Part shown: one piece after another, positions 35,593 through 44,366 of the stretch
Numbering within the stretch: position 1 is the first letter of the stretch
Layout: the number at the start of each line of letters is the position of its first letter
Source of the DNA: JAENVU01 sp963801105
Lineage (GTDB): Bacteria; Actinomycetota; Acidimicrobiia; IMCC26256; JAENVU01
Assembly (NCBI GenBank): GCA_963801105.1
Contig: CAWDDH010000003.1
Span: 1,798,001-1,862,000 of the forward strand
Direction of reading: 5' to 3'
Length of the DNA: 64,000 nt
Translations under genes and position numbers: made by a program
The notes under the pieces: model-generated
The model's database searches: none
Seen by the model: only the letters and a program-made list of their open reading frames with translations
What the model was told of the DNA's origin: nothing

Positions 35593-35609
35593 TTTACCTC
35601 TTGGTTAAA
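35593..35609. promoter_or_regulatory. ArsR autoregulatory operator
   Basis: TTTACC (35593-35598) TCTT GGTTAAA (35603-35609), an imperfect inverted repeat just before the GGAGG of the ArsR gene. It resembles TAACC-n-GGTTA sites of ArsR regulators that are paired with SRPBCC proteins. Confidence 0.55.
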
Positions 35610-35624
35610 TACAGGAGGCGGCGC

Positions 35625-35984
35625 GTGACCCTCACGATCGACGACGACCGGCTCGACGACACGTTCGCGGCGCTCGCCAACTCCACCCGCCGGGCGATCC
35701 TGGCCCGGCTGGCCGGGGGAGCGGCGAGCGTGAACGAGCTCGCCGCGCCGTTCGCGATGACGCTGCCGGCGATCTCGAAGCACATCAAGGTGCTGGAGCA
35801 GGCCGGGCTCGTCGTGCGCGGTCGCCGGGCGCAGTACCGACCCTGCGCGCTCGACGCGACGCCGCTCGAGGAGGTCGCGTCGTGGGCGGAGCAGTACCGG
35901 CCGGTGTGGGAGGCCCGCTTCGACCGCATGGGTGAGTACCTCGAGCAACTCCGGACACGACGACCGACAGGTGGCGAAGAATGA
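35625..35984 (+). CDS. ArsR-family transcriptional repressor
   Basis: 119 residues, winged helix: FAALANSTRRAILARLAGG, NELAAPFAMTLPAISKHI KVLEQAGLV, and RRAQYRPCALD. No cluster of metal-binding Cys/His, so it likely senses something other than arsenic. GTG 35625 sits after ACAGGAGGC. The stop overlaps the SRPBCC gene (ATGA), a common two-gene unit, and the operator at 35593 suggests autoregulation. Confidence 0.9.
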   Translation: MTLTIDDDRLDDTFAALANSTRRAILARLAGGAASVNELAAPFAMTLPAISKHIKVLEQAGLVVRGRRAQYRPCALDATPLEEVASWAEQYRPVWEARFDRMGEYLEQLRTRRPTGGEE

Positions 35985-36481
35985 CCGAACGAACGACGGC
36001 TCCGGACGCGGTGGTGATCGAGCGCACGCTCGACGCGCCGGTCGAGGAGATCTGGCAGATGTGGACCGACCCCGACCATTTCGCCGCGTGGTACGGCCCG
36101 AACGGCGCGACGATCCCGGAGGCGGAGCTCGACGTGCGGGTCGGCGGCGTCCGGCGGGTCTGCATGGAGATGCAGATGCCGAACGGCACGATGCGGATGT
36201 GGTTCACCGGTGAGCACCGAGAGGTCACGGTGCCGACACGGCTCGTCTACACCGAGTCGATGGCCGACGAGGACGGCAACGTGCTCGCGCCCGAGGCCGC
36301 GGGCATGCCCCCGGGGCATCCGGCGACGACCGAGGTCACGGTCGAGCTCGACGACCTCGGTGGACGCACGCGGATGGTCATGACCCACGCGGGCATCCCC
36401 GCGGACTCCCCGGGCGCCGCGGGTTGGAACATGGCCTTCGACAAGCTCGTCACGCAGCTCGCGGCGGGGCGCGAGGCTTAG
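35981..36481 (+). CDS. SRPBCC (AHSA1-like) protein
   Basis: 166 residues, START/Bet v1-like lipid-binding fold: VIERTLDAPVEEIWQMWTD, AAWYGPNGATIPEAELDVRVGG, and WNMAFDKLVTQLA. It may bind a hydrophobic ligand. Translationally coupled to the ArsR regulator, whose ligand could be the same molecule. Confidence 0.88.
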   Translation: MTERTTAPDAVVIERTLDAPVEEIWQMWTDPDHFAAWYGPNGATIPEAELDVRVGGVRRVCMEMQMPNGTMRMWFTGEHREVTVPTRLVYTESMADEDGNVLAPEAAGMPPGHPATTEVTVELDDLGGRTRMVMTHAGIPADSPGAAGWNMAFDKLVTQLAAGREA

Positions 36482-36588
36482 CACCGCGTCAGGTCCGGTG
36501 AGGATCGGGCGGACGCCGTCGGCCGCGTAGAGTCCGGGCCGACCTGGTCGCGCGCGAGTCCGATGGCGACACCTCGACGGAGGAGTGG

Positions 36589-38340
36589 ATGAACGAGCGG
36601 GTGGTGATCGTCGTCGCGGCCGTGCTCGCAGGGGGAGTCGTCGCGCAGTGGTTGGGATGGCGGCTCAGGATCCCTGCCATCGTGTTCCTCCTCCTCGGAG
36701 GGCTCGTCGCCGGGCCGGTGACCGGATTGCTCGACCCGGACGGAACGTTCGGTGACCTCCTGTTCCCGTCGGTGTCGATGGCCGTCGCCGTGATCCTGTT
36801 CGAGGGGGCGCTCGGCCTCGGCTGGAGCAGGGTTCGCGACGGTGGCCGCACGCTCTGGATCCTGCTCAGCGTCGGTGCCGCGATCACCCTCGCCGGCACT
36901 GCGACCGCGGCGCGCTTCGTGCTCGGGGTCGACTGGGACGTCGCGGCGTTGCTCGCGTCGGTCCTGGTGGTGACGGGGCCGACGGTGATCGGCCCGATCG
37001 TCCGGGCCGTCGGCATCCACGGGCGGCTCGCAGCGATCCTCGAGGCCGAGGGGACCTTGATCGATCCCATCGGCGCGATCTTGACCGTTCTGGTGTTCGA
37101 AGCCCTGTTCATCGCGAACCATGGCTCCGGCGCCATCGTGGGCGCGGTCGTCACGACTCTGGGCATCGGGGTGGTCCTCGGGATCGTCGGGGCCGCGCTC
37201 CTGATCCTGGCCTTCAGCCGCTACCTCATCCCCGATCAGCTCCAGAACGTCTCGACGCTCGCGGCCGTGTTGGTGCTGTTCGCCGCGTCCAACGCGTGGA
37301 GGAGCGAATCGGGGCTGGTCGCGGTGACCGTGATGGGCATCACGCTCGCAACGCAACGTTGGGTTCCGGTACGCCACGTGCTGGAGTTCAACGAGACGCT
37401 CCGCATCCTCTTCATCTCCGGTCTGTTCGTGCTGCTCGGGGCGAGGATCGCGCCGGACACGCTGCGATCACTCGAATGGCGCAATGTTCTCTTCCTCCTG
37501 GCGCTGGTCGGCATCGTTCGGCCCGTTGCCGTGTACGTGTCGTCGCTCCGATCCGGGATCAGCCGTCAGGAGCGGGTGTTCCTCGCGCTCACCGCACCCC
37601 GCGGCATCGTCGCGGCGGCCATCGCATCGGTCTTCTCGCTCGAGCTGGCCGAGGTGGGTGTGGCGAACTCGCAGGTGCTCGTGTCCGCATCGTTCACGGT
37701 GATCGTCGGCACGGTGCTCTTCTCCGGCCTGGGCGCCCGACCGCTCTCCCGTCGTCTGGGCCTCGCCACCGACGCACCCGGGGCGGTGGTCGTCCTCGGG
37801 GCGAACCCGGTTGCCCGTGCCCTTGCGGAAGCGCTCGACGCGCGAGACGTCCCCGTCCGGCTCCTCGATCTCGATCGACGCGAGCTCGCCGCGGCGCGAA
37901 TGTCGGGACTGCTCGCTCATCGCGGTTCGGTCTTCGCCGACGAGACCTGGGCGGAGCTCGGCATCGAACGCACGGCGTACTTCATCGCGATGACCGCCAA
38001 CGACGAGCTCAACACGCTCGCCGCCCGTCAGGCGGCCGCGGAGCTCGGGAGGAAGCAGGTGTTCCAGCTCTCGCCGGGGAGAATGGAGCATCGCTCGTGG
38101 TGGAAGCTGCCGATCGGCACGTTCGCACGTCCGATCGCATCCCGCGACACGACGTACACGGACCTCGCGGCTCGGCTGGAAGCGGGGTGGACAGCGACCT
38201 CCACGCGCGTCACCGAGCAGTTCGACGCCGACGCGTACTCGGGCGCCCATCCTGACGCGATTCCCTTGTTCATCCAGGATGCGAACGGCCGGCTGGACAT
38301 CTTCGCCGGGGATGCACCGCGTCGAGTCCGGCGCCGGTGA
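36589..38340 (+). CDS. cation/proton antiporter (CPA1) with TrkA-N domain
   Basis: 583 residues. About 12 helices in residues 1-385 (VVTGPTVIGPIVRAVGIHG with the ion-binding-type segment, LTAPRGIVAAAIASVFSLEL), then a Rossmann TrkA-N domain beginning VVVLGANPVARALAEALDARDV at about residue 398. Exchanges Na+ or K+ for protons in the membrane; the C-terminal domain would sense NAD(H). ATG 36589 follows GGAGGAG. It ends facing an ABC operon with a hairpin between. Confidence 0.9.
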   Translation: MNERVVIVVAAVLAGGVVAQWLGWRLRIPAIVFLLLGGLVAGPVTGLLDPDGTFGDLLFPSVSMAVAVILFEGALGLGWSRVRDGGRTLWILLSVGAAITLAGTATAARFVLGVDWDVAALLASVLVVTGPTVIGPIVRAVGIHGRLAAILEAEGTLIDPIGAILTVLVFEALFIANHGSGAIVGAVVTTLGIGVVLGIVGAALLILAFSRYLIPDQLQNVSTLAAVLVLFAASNAWRSESGLVAVTVMGITLATQRWVPVRHVLEFNETLRILFISGLFVLLGARIAPDTLRSLEWRNVLFLLALVGIVRPVAVYVSSLRSGISRQERVFLALTAPRGIVAAAIASVFSLELAEVGVANSQVLVSASFTVIVGTVLFSGLGARPLSRRLGLATDAPGAVVVLGANPVARALAEALDARDVPVRLLDLDRRELAAARMSGLLAHRGSVFADETWAELGIERTAYFIAMTANDELNTLAARQAAAELGRKQVFQLSPGRMEHRSWWKLPIGTFARPIASRDTTYTDLAARLEAGWTATSTRVTEQFDADAYSGAHPDAIPLFIQDANGRLDIFAGDAPRRVRRR

Positions 38341-38480
38341 GACCGTTACTGCGCTCGTCGCTCCCGATCCGGACGACGAGCCGGACGACGGCGCTGGGAC
38401 GCGGCCGGGTGGATCGTTCCCGCCCCGCCCCGCCTGATCCGTCCGAGCGTCCGGCGACCTCATCGCCGAGGCGGTCTGAC

Positions 38481-38513
38481 CCGGCGGTGACGCGACGCAG
38501 CGTCACGCGCCGG
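38481..38513. terminator. hairpin between convergent genes
   Basis: CCGGCGGTGACGC (38481-38493), loop GACGCA, GCGTCAC (38500-38506), one bulged G, CGCCGG (38508-38513): 13 bp with one bulge. It lies between the antiporter gene and the ABC permease, overlapping the permease stop codon. Confidence 0.6.
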
Positions 38514-39222
38514 AACGCCCGTCGGCGAGCGGGTCGGGACCCGCCGTGCGGGAGTGCCGTTGCACGCCCACCCGGCGACTCATCAGGATCCGGGCGACGA
38601 GGAACAGGGCGATGCCGTAGAGCGACGTCAGCAGGATCGGCCACGCGATGGGCCCCTCGGTACCGAGGCTCGACGCGATCAGCTCCCGCGGACCGTAGAA
38701 CGGGAGGATCCGCGCCACCGGTGACGTCGGGTCCATCGCGAGCTGCATCCCCACGACGCCGATCAGGACGAGGGTGCCCTCGAGCTCGCGAGGCACGGCC
38801 GCGCCCACGGCCAGCCCGAACGGGATCGACTCCAGGGCGACCGCGGCCAGGCCGACGAAGGTGAGCCAGGGTCGGGCCGGATGGGAGACGCCCGTCATGA
38901 GCACGCTGAACGCGGCGCCGATCGCGACGCCCATGGGCGCCAGGAACAGCAGTCGCCCCAGCAACAGCTCGTGCGGGCGGTAACCCACGAGGACCAGGCG
39001 CTGGTCGACCTCGTCGGAGGACAGGACCGAGAACAGCGTGGCGCCCGACACCGCGAAGGCCATCCCCACACCTCCCGCGACGATCGACTTCTCCCCGTCT
39101 CCCGACGAGGCCAGATAGAAGCTGAGGGGCAGTGCGACCAGGAGCGCGAGCGCCGCATGCCGCTTCGTGAGATCGCGGCCGTGCATCTCCGCCATGATCA
39201 GGATCCGCCGCAGCGAACTCAT
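38503..39222 (-). CDS. ABC transporter permease (six helices)
   Basis: 239 residues with about six hydrophobic segments: LALLVALPLSFYLASS, GGVGMAFAVSGATLFSV, LFLAPMGVAIGAAFSV and others, no periplasmic domain. It looks like an ABC-2-type or CcmB-like permease. The start overlaps the stop of the ATPase gene at 39219 by four bases. Last gene of a four-gene unit. Substrate unknown. Confidence 0.8.
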   Translation of the reverse strand: MSSLRRILIMAEMHGRDLTKRHAALALLVALPLSFYLASSGDGEKSIVAGGVGMAFAVSGATLFSVLSSDEVDQRLVLVGYRPHELLLGRLLFLAPMGVAIGAAFSVLMTGVSHPARPWLTFVGLAAVALESIPFGLAVGAAVPRELEGTLVLIGVVGMQLAMDPTSPVARILPFYGPRELIASSLGTEGPIAWPILLTSLYGIALFLVARILMSRRVGVQRHSRTAGPDPLADGRSGA

Positions 39223-39857
39223 CGTGTCCGCCCGGTGAGAGCACGCGAAGGGTGGGCGGGGAGCTCGACGACACGGTCCACCCGCTCGAGCTCCGCGAGC
39301 ATGTGCGTGACCACGACCACCGCCTTGCCGGCGTCGCGCCAGGTCTGGCAGTGGTCCCAGAAGTTGACGTAGGTCCCGCGATCGAAACCCTGGTAGGGCT
39401 CGTCGAGCAGAAGGATCGTCGGGTCGGCCAGCAGCGCGAGCGCGAGGTTCAGCTTCTGGCGGGTTCCTCCGGAGAGGTCACGCGTGACGGCCCGGTCCGT
39501 CGAGGGGTAGCCGAACTCCTCGAGGATCTCGTGGCCGCGCTGCAACGACTCCGCGCGGTCGATCCCCGCACCGCGGCCGAACATGACGAGGTGGTCGTCC
39601 GCGGTCAGCAGCTCGAACAGTCCCGGGATCTGCGGGCAGTACCCGATCCGGCCACCGACGCTCACCGATCCGGCGTCCGCTCGGATCAGCCCCGCGCAGA
39701 TGCGCATGATCGTCGTCTTGCCGGCGCCGTTCTCTCCCGTCAACGCGATGACCTCTCCACCGTGCACGGTGAGGTCGACGTCCTGGAGGATCATGGTGCG
39801 CCCGAATCGCTTCGTGACCCGGGACACGACGAGCTGGGGCACGGATGTCCCGGTCAC
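39219..39857 (-). CDS. ABC transporter ATPase (drug/export type)
   Basis: 212 residues. Walker A GENGAGKTT, signature LSGGTRQKLNLAL, Walker B ILLLDEPYQG, and the H-loop VVVVTHMLAEL. Sequence order and short length fit export-type ABC-2 ATPases. Its start overlaps the previous ATPase gene by four bases. It drives the permease encoded downstream. Confidence 0.9.
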   Translation of the reverse strand: MTGTSVPQLVVSRVTKRFGRTMILQDVDLTVHGGEVIALTGENGAGKTTIMRICAGLIRADAGSVSVGGRIGYCPQIPGLFELLTADDHLVMFGRGAGIDRAESLQRGHEILEEFGYPSTDRAVTRDLSGGTRQKLNLALALLADPTILLLDEPYQGFDRGTYVNFWDHCQTWRDAGKAVVVVTHMLAELERVDRVVELPAHPSRALTGRTR

Positions 39858-40546
39858 GCGTCGGGATTCCCGGTTCGGCCGTCGACGACCGAGATCAGTC
39901 GATCGGCGCGGCGATTGAGGCGTTCGTCGTGGCTCACGGCCAGGATCGTCGTTCCCGCCGCGACGAGCTCGGAGAAGATCTGCAGGACGAGATCGGCCGA
40001 GGCGTCGTCGAGGCTCCCGGTCGGCTCGTCCGCGAGGAGGACCTTCGGCTCGTTGGCCAGGGCGCGGGCGACGGCGACGCGTTGGCGCTCACCCCCGGAC
40101 ATGGTGGCCGGATGCTCGTTGCTGCGGTCGCTGAGGTCGAGCCGCTCGAGCAGCTCGTCGGCGCGCGCGAGGCGCTGCCCGCGACCCCGATGGGTCCCGA
40201 ACATCGCCGCTTCGACGTTCTCCCGCGCGGTGAGCCGGGGGATGAGGTTGTGCAGCTGAAAGATGATGCCGACGTCCCGACGCCGGTAGCGGCTCAAGCC
40301 GTGAGCATGGTGGTCGAGGCGATGGCCCGCCACGACCAGCTCGCCGCCGTCGGGACTCTCCAGCGCCGCGAGCAGGTGCAGCACGGTCGACTTGCCCGAG
40401 CCGGAAGGGCCGACCATGACCGCGAACTCCCCGTGGGTGATCTCGAGGTCGATGCCCTCGAGAACCGGGAGCCGTCCGTACCGCTTGGTGAGCTGTCTCG
40501 CCAGGATGGCCGTGCGGTCGTCGGTCGCGGTGGTCTTCCTACTCAC
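39854..40546 (-). CDS. ABC transporter ATPase, MacB/LolD type
   Basis: 230 residues. Walker A GPSGSGKST, signature MSGGERQRVAVARAL, Walker B VLLADEPTG, H-loop ILAVSHDERL. The LolD/MacB/FtsE subgroup pairs with FtsX-type permeases such as the one encoded just upstream (8-base overlap). Confidence 0.92.
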   Translation of the reverse strand: MSRKTTATDDRTAILARQLTKRYGRLPVLEGIDLEITHGEFAVMVGPSGSGKSTVLHLLAALESPDGGELVVAGHRLDHHAHGLSRYRRRDVGIIFQLHNLIPRLTARENVEAAMFGTHRGRGQRLARADELLERLDLSDRSNEHPATMSGGERQRVAVARALANEPKVLLADEPTGSLDDASADLVLQIFSELVAAGTTILAVSHDERLNRRADRLISVVDGRTGNPDA

Positions 40547-41657
40547 GACGTACCGCCTTCAGCGGCGCGAGGAATGCAGCTCGCAACGCGGGGTAGAGGG
40601 CACCGATGAAGGCCACGAGCACACCGAACAGGAGCGAGCGGACGAAGACCGCGGAGTCGTACGTCGGCACGAAGATGCCGCGGAGCTGCCGCAGGTTCTG
40701 GAGGATGTTGATCGCGCCCCAACCCATCGCGATCCCGACGATCGCTCCGAAGACGCTGACGAACAACGCCTCGCCGAGCACCAACCCGATGACGCGCCGT
40801 CGCGTCCAGCCGACCGATCGGTAGATCCCGAACTCACGGATGCGCTCGAAGAAGGACAGCAGCGAGGTGTTCAGGACGCCGGTGATGGCGATGGCCCCGG
40901 CGAGGATCGACCCGCCGGTGTTCGCGGCGGTGATGAGCGTGAGGTTCCGATCGGCGCGGCCGTAGTCGGAGGCGGACTGGATCGTGGTGAGTTGACGGAA
41001 GTTGTTGTCGATCTCCTTGCGCACGTGCGTGATCGACGCGCCCTGGTCGACCTTCACGAATCCCAGCGAGACCTGCCCGGAGAGCCGGTTGAGCCCCTGG
41101 AGGGTGGAGAGGGGGAACATCACCGTGCTGTTGCCGAACGAGACGTTGGTGGAGTACAGCCCGACGACGTCGTAGGAGTGCTTGCTGATGACGATCGTGT
41201 CGCCGACGGACTTGCCGACGTTCTTCGCGAAGGCGTAGCCCAGCATCACCTGGTTCGTGGCGTCGGCGGTGTAGGACTTCCCGTCGAGGATGTGGACGCC
41301 GAACGGCGCCTGGTCCGACGGCGCGAGACCGACCTCGATCACCAGCGGATTGTTCGAGTCATACGAGTCCGTGGAGATGAGAGCACCGACGGCGCGTGCC
41401 ACGCCGGGGGTCCCGTTGATGGCCGCGATGTCGGATTGGCTGATGGTGCTGTTGATGAGGTCGTTGGTGTTCCGCTGGGCGACCGTGAAGTCGGCGTTGC
41501 CCACCTTGAGCAGCTGGGTCGCGGTGATCTTCAGGCTCACGGTGAGCACGCCGAGGGCGACGACCGCGGTGACGCCGATCGCGACCGCCAGCGCCGTGAG
41601 CCCGGAGCGCAACGGCCGGGACCGGATCTGGCGGAGGATCAAACCCACGAAGGTCAT
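40539..41657 (-). CDS. FtsX/MacB-type ABC permease
   Basis: 372 residues: one N-terminal helix (GLTALAVAIGVTAVVALGVL), a large external MacB-like periplasmic domain (about residues 45-235), and three C-terminal helices including VIGLVLGEALFVSVFGAIVGIAMGW. Start ATG 41657 (MTFVGLILRQIRSRPLRS) beats the longer frame, which lacks family-like residues. First gene of the unit FtsX permease, LolD-type ATPase, second ATPase, second permease. Works by mechanotransmission outside the cytosol; cargo not known. Confidence 0.88.
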   Translation of the reverse strand: MTFVGLILRQIRSRPLRSGLTALAVAIGVTAVVALGVLTVSLKITATQLLKVGNADFTVAQRNTNDLINSTISQSDIAAINGTPGVARAVGALISTDSYDSNNPLVIEVGLAPSDQAPFGVHILDGKSYTADATNQVMLGYAFAKNVGKSVGDTIVISKHSYDVVGLYSTNVSFGNSTVMFPLSTLQGLNRLSGQVSLGFVKVDQGASITHVRKEIDNNFRQLTTIQSASDYGRADRNLTLITAANTGGSILAGAIAITGVLNTSLLSFFERIREFGIYRSVGWTRRRVIGLVLGEALFVSVFGAIVGIAMGWGAINILQNLRQLRGIFVPTYDSAVFVRSLLFGVLVAFIGALYPALRAAFLAPLKAVRRE

Positions 41658-41819
41658 ACGCGGCCAGCCTCGCGCAGTTGCCGGATCCGGCCACATGCGG
41701 TCCTCCGGCGATTGTCAGGCTCCGAGGATCTTGGAGCGGCTCGCCGCGTTGGAGGGAAGCGGTGACATCCGTCAAGATGACGAGACCCCCTGCCGGCTCG
41801 GAGATCGGAGGCTCCCGCC

Positions 41820-44279
41820 TTGACCGCTGACCCCGAGCTGCAGACCATCGCTCTTGCCGACCTCGAGCGGCACCTCGAGTCGTCGCCGGACGGTCTCGGC
41901 CAGGCCGATGCCGAGCAGCGGTTGGTCCGCGACGGACCCAACGAGATCGAGGAGCGGCAGGTCAACCCGATCCTGAAGTTCCTCACCTACCTGTGGGGAC
42001 CGATCCCCTGGATGATCGAGATCGCGGTGATCCTGTCGGCCGCCGCTCGGCACTGGCCGGATTTCTTGATCATCCTCGTGCTGCTCATGGCCAACGCCGT
42101 GGTCGGGTTCTGGGAGGAGCACCAGGCCGGCAACGCCATCGCGGCGTTGAGGGCGAACCTGGCGATCAGGGCAAGGGTCCTCCGGGACGGGAGTTGGGTC
42201 ACCCGGCCCGCACGCGAGCTGGTGGCCGGTGACGTGATCCGGCTGCGCCTGGGCGACATCGTGCCGGCCGATGCCCGTCAGCTCGACGGTGACCCGATCG
42301 AGGTGGATCAATCGGCGCTGACCGGAGAGTCGTTGCCCGCCACCCGCGGGCCGGGCGAGGCGGTCTTCTCCGGGTCGATCGTGCGCCAGGGCGAGAGCAA
42401 CGCCCTCGTCTACGCCACCGGGGCCCGGACCTTCTTCGGCAGGACGACCCAGTTGGTGCAGGAGGCCCGTACGCCCAGCCACTTCCAGCGGGCCGTGTTG
42501 AAGATCGGCAACGCCCTGATCGTCCTGGCGGCGACGCTGGTGGCCGTGATCATCGTCGTCGCGTTGCTCCGCGGCGACGCGATCCTGACGACGGTGCAGT
42601 TCGCGCTCGTGCTGACCGTGGCCGCGATTCCCGTGGCGATGCCGACCGTGCTGTCGGTGACGATGGCGGTCGGCGCTCGTGCCCTGGCCAGACATCAGGC
42701 GATCGTGAGCCGGCTCGCGGCCATCGAGGAGCTCGCCGGGGTCGACGTGCTCTGTGCGGACAAGACCGGCACCCTGACCCAGAACTCCTTGACGTTGGGC
42801 GATCCCTTTGCCGCCGTCGGCGTCACCGTCGAGCAGGTCGTCCTGTGCGGCGCCCTTGCCTCGCGTGCCGACAACGACGACCCGATCGATCTCGCGGTGC
42901 TCGGTGGACTGCCCGATGACCAGGTGCTGCAGGCGTACCAGGTCCGCCACTTCCGGCCGTTCGACGCGGTGCGCAAGCGCACCGAGGCCGCGGTCGTGGA
43001 TGGGGACGGCGCGACCTTCACGGTGACGAAGGGTGCACCGCAGGTCATCCTGGCGCTCGCCGCGAACGCGGCTGACGTCGAGTCGGCGGTCGACGACGCG
43101 GTCAACGCCTTCGCGGCGCGCGGGTTCCGTTCGCTGGGCGTCGCCCGATCCGACGGTGACGATGCCGGTGGGTGGCGGTTCCTCGGCGTCCTGCCGCTCT
43201 TCGACCCGCCCCGCGTCGACGCTGCGTCGACGATCTCCACCGCGAGCCAGATGGGAGTGGCGGTGAAGATGGTCACCGGGGACGCGCTGGCCATCGCCCA
43301 GGAGACGGCCAAGAAGCTGGGGACGGGCTCAGACATCCTCGATGCCGCCATCCTCGGTGACGACACGAGCGAGGACGACGCCTCGGTCGCCGCGGCGATC
43401 GACGACGCCGACGGGTTCGCCCAGGTGTTCCCCGAGCACAAGTTCCGTATCGTCGAGGTCCTGCAGCAGCGCGGGCACATCGTCGGGATGACGGGCGACG
43501 GCGTGAACGACGCTCCCGCGTTGAAGAAGGCCGACTGTGGCATCTCGGTCTCGGGCGCGACGGACGCGGCGCGCGCAGCCGCTTCCATCGTGCTGACGAC
43601 GCCGGGTCTGTCCGTGATCATCGATGCGATCAAGGAGAGCCGCAGGATCTTCCAGCGGATGAACAGCTACGCCATCTACCGGATCGCCGAGACGCTGCGC
43701 GTGCTGCTGTTCATCACCCTCGCCATCTTGGTCTTCAACTTCTACCCGCTGACCGCGGTGATGATCGTGATCTTGGCGCTGCTCAACGACGCTGCGATCC
43801 TGTCGATCGCCTATGACCACGTCCACTACCAGCAGCAACCCGAGGCCTGGAACATGCGTGTGGTGCTCGGAATCGCCGCGGTGCTCGGTGTCATGGGTGT
43901 CATCTCGGCGTTCGGCTTGTTCGCGCTCGCGGAGAAGGTCTTCGACCTCGACCGCCACCACATCCAGACGCTCATGTACCTGAAGTTGTCCGTTGCCGGG
44001 CACCTCACGATCTTCCTGACACGCACTCGCGGTCCGTTCTGGTCCACTCGCCCCGCGCGCGTGTTGGTGGTCGCGGTGTTCGGCACCCAGATGGTGGCGA
44101 CCCTGCTGGCGGTCTACGGCGTCTTCATGACGCCGCTCGGCTGGGGTTGGGCGCTCTTCGTGTGGGGGTACGCGCTGGCGTGGTTCCTCGTGAACGACCG
44201 CGTGAAGCTCCTCGCCTATCGGTTCCTCGAACCGGTGCGGCCCCGAACGTCGCCGCCGACGGTGGTGCCGCATGCCTGA
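41820..44279 (+). CDS. plasma-membrane proton-efflux P-type ATPase (P3A)
   Basis: 819 residues. TGES actuator motif, DKTGTLTQN with phospho-Asp 314, and GDGVNDAPALKKADCG; about ten helices and no metal-binding N-terminal domain, which fits the P3A proton pumps of archaea/plants and some bacteria. The start is TTG 41820, supported by GGAGG before it. It would pump H+ out at ATP cost. Followed by GH65 phosphorylase and PEP synthase on the same strand. Confidence 0.85.
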   Translation: MTADPELQTIALADLERHLESSPDGLGQADAEQRLVRDGPNEIEERQVNPILKFLTYLWGPIPWMIEIAVILSAAARHWPDFLIILVLLMANAVVGFWEEHQAGNAIAALRANLAIRARVLRDGSWVTRPARELVAGDVIRLRLGDIVPADARQLDGDPIEVDQSALTGESLPATRGPGEAVFSGSIVRQGESNALVYATGARTFFGRTTQLVQEARTPSHFQRAVLKIGNALIVLAATLVAVIIVVALLRGDAILTTVQFALVLTVAAIPVAMPTVLSVTMAVGARALARHQAIVSRLAAIEELAGVDVLCADKTGTLTQNSLTLGDPFAAVGVTVEQVVLCGALASRADNDDPIDLAVLGGLPDDQVLQAYQVRHFRPFDAVRKRTEAAVVDGDGATFTVTKGAPQVILALAANAADVESAVDDAVNAFAARGFRSLGVARSDGDDAGGWRFLGVLPLFDPPRVDAASTISTASQMGVAVKMVTGDALAIAQETAKKLGTGSDILDAAILGDDTSEDDASVAAAIDDADGFAQVFPEHKFRIVEVLQQRGHIVGMTGDGVNDAPALKKADCGISVSGATDAARAAASIVLTTPGLSVIIDAIKESRRIFQRMNSYAIYRIAETLRVLLFITLAILVFNFYPLTAVMIVILALLNDAAILSIAYDHVHYQQQPEAWNMRVVLGIAAVLGVMGVISAFGLFALAEKVFDLDRHHIQTLMYLKLSVAGHLTIFLTRTRGPFWSTRPARVLVVAVFGTQMVATLLAVYGVFMTPLGWGWALFVWGYALAWFLVNDRVKLLAYRFLEPVRPRTSPPTVVPHA

Positions 44280-44366
44280 CCCGAGCGGTCGGACCGCTGA
44301 GCGGGACCATCTCGCCGGGAGACCGGCACCGGATTCCTTCCTTGTCGCGGAACTGCTGGGTGCCCC

